This document shows positions 61,307 through 64,000 of a DNA stretch of 64,000 bases, in pieces. The stretch lies in assembly GCA_009602735.1 (NCBI GenBank), contig WELA01007099.1, positions 123,808-187,807 on the forward strand, read 5' to 3'. Under the pieces are notes generated by a model. The model searched no databases. It had not been told where the DNA came from and saw nothing but the letters and a program-made list of their open reading frames with translations. The position numbers were made by a program, and so were the translations under genes. This DNA comes from Mesotaenium endlicherianum (taxonomy: Eukaryota; Streptophyta; Zygnematophyceae; Zygnematales; Mesotaeniaceae). Numbering within the stretch: the first letter of the stretch is position 1; every line of letters begins with the position of its first letter.

Positions 61307-63985
61307 ATGTTCCTTACTAGGTGTGTGATCTGGTGATGTTACTCGATTGATTCGGTTGTTGTAATCTTTGGTGCCCTTGTAATTCGATTTGAAGGACGCT
61401 AGCATCGATACTGGCTGATGTTTCTTGATCGTTTTCCCTCAGGAGTGAGTATGATCGAGGAGTGAGCACCTTCTCCCCAGAGGGTCGGCTATTTCAAGTG
61501 GAATATGCAATTGAAGCTATTAAGGTGAATGTTCAGATCCTGAGTGTTGTACTAGGAGTTTCTGAATTTGTTGCAAAGCCTTTGATGTTGAGAAATAGAA
61601 GCAATATATGCATGCTTATAGTATGTTTCTGGGTCATTTGGCTTGGGATATTGTGCGCAGTTAGGTTCGACTGCAGTTGGCATTCAAACAAAAGAAGGAG
61701 TTGTTCTCGCCGTGGAGAAGCGTATAACATCGCCCTTGCTCGTAAGTAAATTGCGCTCATTAGTTCCTCTTATATGATGTCATGGAACCTAGAAGTGTGA
61801 GGCCGGCTATTTTGGACCTTGTCTTGTTGCCCTTGTTACACCTTTAGATGATGTGGCTATCACGTGCGCATGGAAGCTGGATATAAGCTCCTAGACTGCG
61901 GGCACTTGGTGTAGTGGCGGAACTCTGTTAAAATAAGACGTAGTGCCTATGAAGAACTCCTCTGATGCATGAACTTCACATGCTTTTTTGACATAATAAT
62001 TACTGTTGTTTGAAGTATTGTGTTGTGCACATTGGTTTTGAGAGTTGGCTGGTCATGTAAGAACAAGGCACTTGAGTTACACATCAAAGGGTGCTTGTGG
62101 GGTTATGGTGGACAATGCAGGAGCCAAGCAGTGTGGAGAAGATCATGGAAGTAGATGAGCACATTGCATGTGCTATGAGCGGTCTCACAGCAGATGCCCG
62201 CACTCTCATTGAGCATGGCCGCTTGGAGACTCAGGTGCCCTGTCTGACACTTGCTTACCTGCCTGCCAATCACATTCCTTGCGTTGCCCCCACTTTTGGA
62301 CATGCACCAGGCGGCATGATGGTATGGATGACTTGACTTTCTCAGACGGGCAGTGGACATGTCCATGGTCTGAGGGCGTGCAGAATCACAGGTTCTCATA
62401 CAACGAGGCCATGACAGTGGAGTCGTGTACTCAGTCACTCTGCGACCTGGCTCTTCGCTTTGGAGAAGGAGATGACGACTCCATGGTCCGTTTGACTCCT
62501 CCATAGATTCGCTTAACGTCAACCTGCACACTCCAAATAATCTCGTATTACTCTTCAGGCATGCTAAATGAGCACTTCTGCCATTAAGCCCCTCATCTCT
62601 GGGAAAATATGAGCACCACTTGTGGCGTCCTTTTATTTGCAAGACATGCAGCTCTGCTTGAGCTTACCCTCCCGCTGGTGGCTGTTGGCTGGTGCTCCGG
62701 TTGCAGAGCCGCCCCTTTGGAGTTGCACTGCTGATTGCTGGCCATGACAAGCGCGGCCCTTGCCTGTAAGCCCTTGTCCCCTGTCGAATGCGCGCACGTA
62801 GTACTTAGGTTGTCTTGCATGCATTGCTGCATCCTTATTTGCAAACGCAAATATGTGTCCAGCCTGTCAACCTTGTTAGTTTAGCTTGGTAATTGAGAAT
62901 GAGGATATGGGATAGCTTGGTTTTTGAGAATGAGGATATGGGCTCAGACAGGCCCCACATTCCAAGGCTGCTTCAGTTATACTACTTTCTGAGGTCAGCT
63001 GACTGTAAGGGGTTTGGACATGACTCCTCAGCATGTGATGTCTGTCCGTCTTACTATATCATCTTAGTAAGGTTTCTGTCAGCCGCTTGCTCAATAAATC
63101 CCTTTAGCCATGTAATGATTTGAGATTTATGAATCACATCTTTTGACATTTGAGAAAACATTGCATGTATAAGCAGCCAGTGTGGCCTGCAACTTGGGTC
63201 CCTAAGCCTGCAGTATATTGTGGAGTGTATGAGAGCACAGCCGACAGTTTTGGTGTTGATGACACGGTTCATGCGCTTGGGCAGGTACCACACAGACCCC
63301 TCGGGCACATTTGTGAGGTATGAGGCAAAAGCTATTGGAGCTGGCTCTGAAGGAGCTCAGACAAATCTCCAAGAGCACTTCCAAAAGGTTTGACCTGTTA
63401 TGCCCTGGCGCTCCCTGCCAGACATATGTAGCTGCATGTCCTCCTGCTGTCAACTTCGTGCTGGTGTGTGTGGACCATCGTAAAAGGTGATCTCTGCAAT
63501 CTCTTTTCTGCTTTGTCTATTGGATGCTGGAAGGTATGCTTGGAAGTTCCATGCTGCCCACAGAAGAGTTCGTAGATAGCGGAGGATGTGTTTGCTTCAC
63601 TCCCTCATGATTCTACTACTGCTGGCTGCAGGATATGACTTTGAAGGAGGCGGAAACCCTGGCTCTGTCAACTTTGAAACAAGTGATGGAAGAAAAGGTA
63701 CGTGACATGGCTCTTCCTCAGGCCTGTGCTTGCATGTGCCCTCTGAGCAATTATGCTTAGCTTTCTTCACTGTTATCTGCACCTCACTACCCTACTGTCC
63801 TTTCTTGGTTGTCAGCTGTGCCCCAATTGGCATTTCCGGTGAAATTTATTAATTAAGATAGCTGCCGTTTGCGTTCCGTGTCTGCGCAGGTTACTTCAAC
63901 TAATGTGGACATTGCCTCTGTAGCACCTACTTATCATTTGTATACAAAGCAGGAAGTAGAGCAAGTGATATCACAACTAACTTGA
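61307..63985 (+). CDS. PAE: 20S proteasome subunit alpha type-5
   Basis: Nine exons with matching phases: 61307-61320, 61443-61524, 61661-61741, 62121-62234, 62384-62485, 62707-62765, 63285-63387, 63632-63697, 63890-63985; 238 aa. Alpha-5 is one of seven subunits of the outer rings of the 20S core; it gates and scaffolds and has no peptidase activity. The start [20 protein letters not shown] and [13 protein letters not shown] is the alpha-type N-terminal signature. [65 protein letters not shown] and [14 protein letters not shown] follow the Arabidopsis PAE order. Length equals the family norm (about 237). The first coding exon is only 14 nt, set by the reading MFLTR/S across the junction. Nothing is broken. 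Confidence 0.98.
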
Positions 63986-64000
63986 AGTTGGTCACATGGT

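Overview
The window is nuclear DNA of a green-lineage (Viridiplantae) eukaryote. It carries a multi-exon chlorophyll/tocopherol-pathway gene with a transit peptide (geranylgeranyl reductase), a LysM protein of the type I know from land plants, an intron-bearing tRNA-Ile(UAU) and a 5.8S rRNA fragment with a green-algal look. Exons are GC-rich and split by small spliceosomal introns. Long AT-rich, transposon-filled spacers and assembly gaps suggest a medium or large genome, such as a streptophyte alga; the exact organism is not established. All homology statements are from memory, without a database search.

Layout. 1-5046: end and 3' LTR of a Gypsy-like retrotransposon (1-900), a complete miniature LTR element (TRIM, 1193-1667), then unrecognised spacer. 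5179-7652 (+): six-exon gene for a secreted PstS-like substrate-binding protein. 9854-10064: degenerate hAT-like MITE. 10627-19133 (+): fourteen-exon gene for a DUF2045 (KIAA0930-like) protein, all splice phases consistent. 20481-20570 (-): tRNA-Ile(UAU). 22097-26666 (-): three-exon LysM-domain gene whose second intron contains a 608-nt poly-G block. 26667-46700: gene-poor, repeat-dense region. It has degenerate arrays with a GGGGGCACGCAAA core (one split by a hAT-like MITE with an 8-bp target duplication), alternating TG/CA tracts, four CT/GA microsatellites (three with a single N inside or at the edge), a truncated 5.8S rRNA, two families of long dispersed repeats, a chimeric LTR carrying an integrase C-terminal fragment, and an LTR interrupted by a second LTR and by a PIF/Harbinger-like MITE. 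46735-52668 (-): complete ten-exon CHLP gene with a 608-N gap in one intron. 52669-56396: AT-rich spacer. 56397-57954: possible small exon, a BED zinc-finger fragment and an LTR remnant that cuts it off. 57955-60194: part of another LTR element. 61307-63985 (+): complete nine-exon 20S proteasome alpha-5 gene.

The genes do not form a functional cluster: plastid terpenoid metabolism, the proteasome, a secreted binding protein and two regulatory or unknown proteins sit side by side, as usual in a eukaryotic genome. I see no multi-gene novel system. The least explained items are the PstS-like protein with an altered ligand pocket, the DUF2045 gene in a green organism, and the GGGGGCACGCAAA repeat family.
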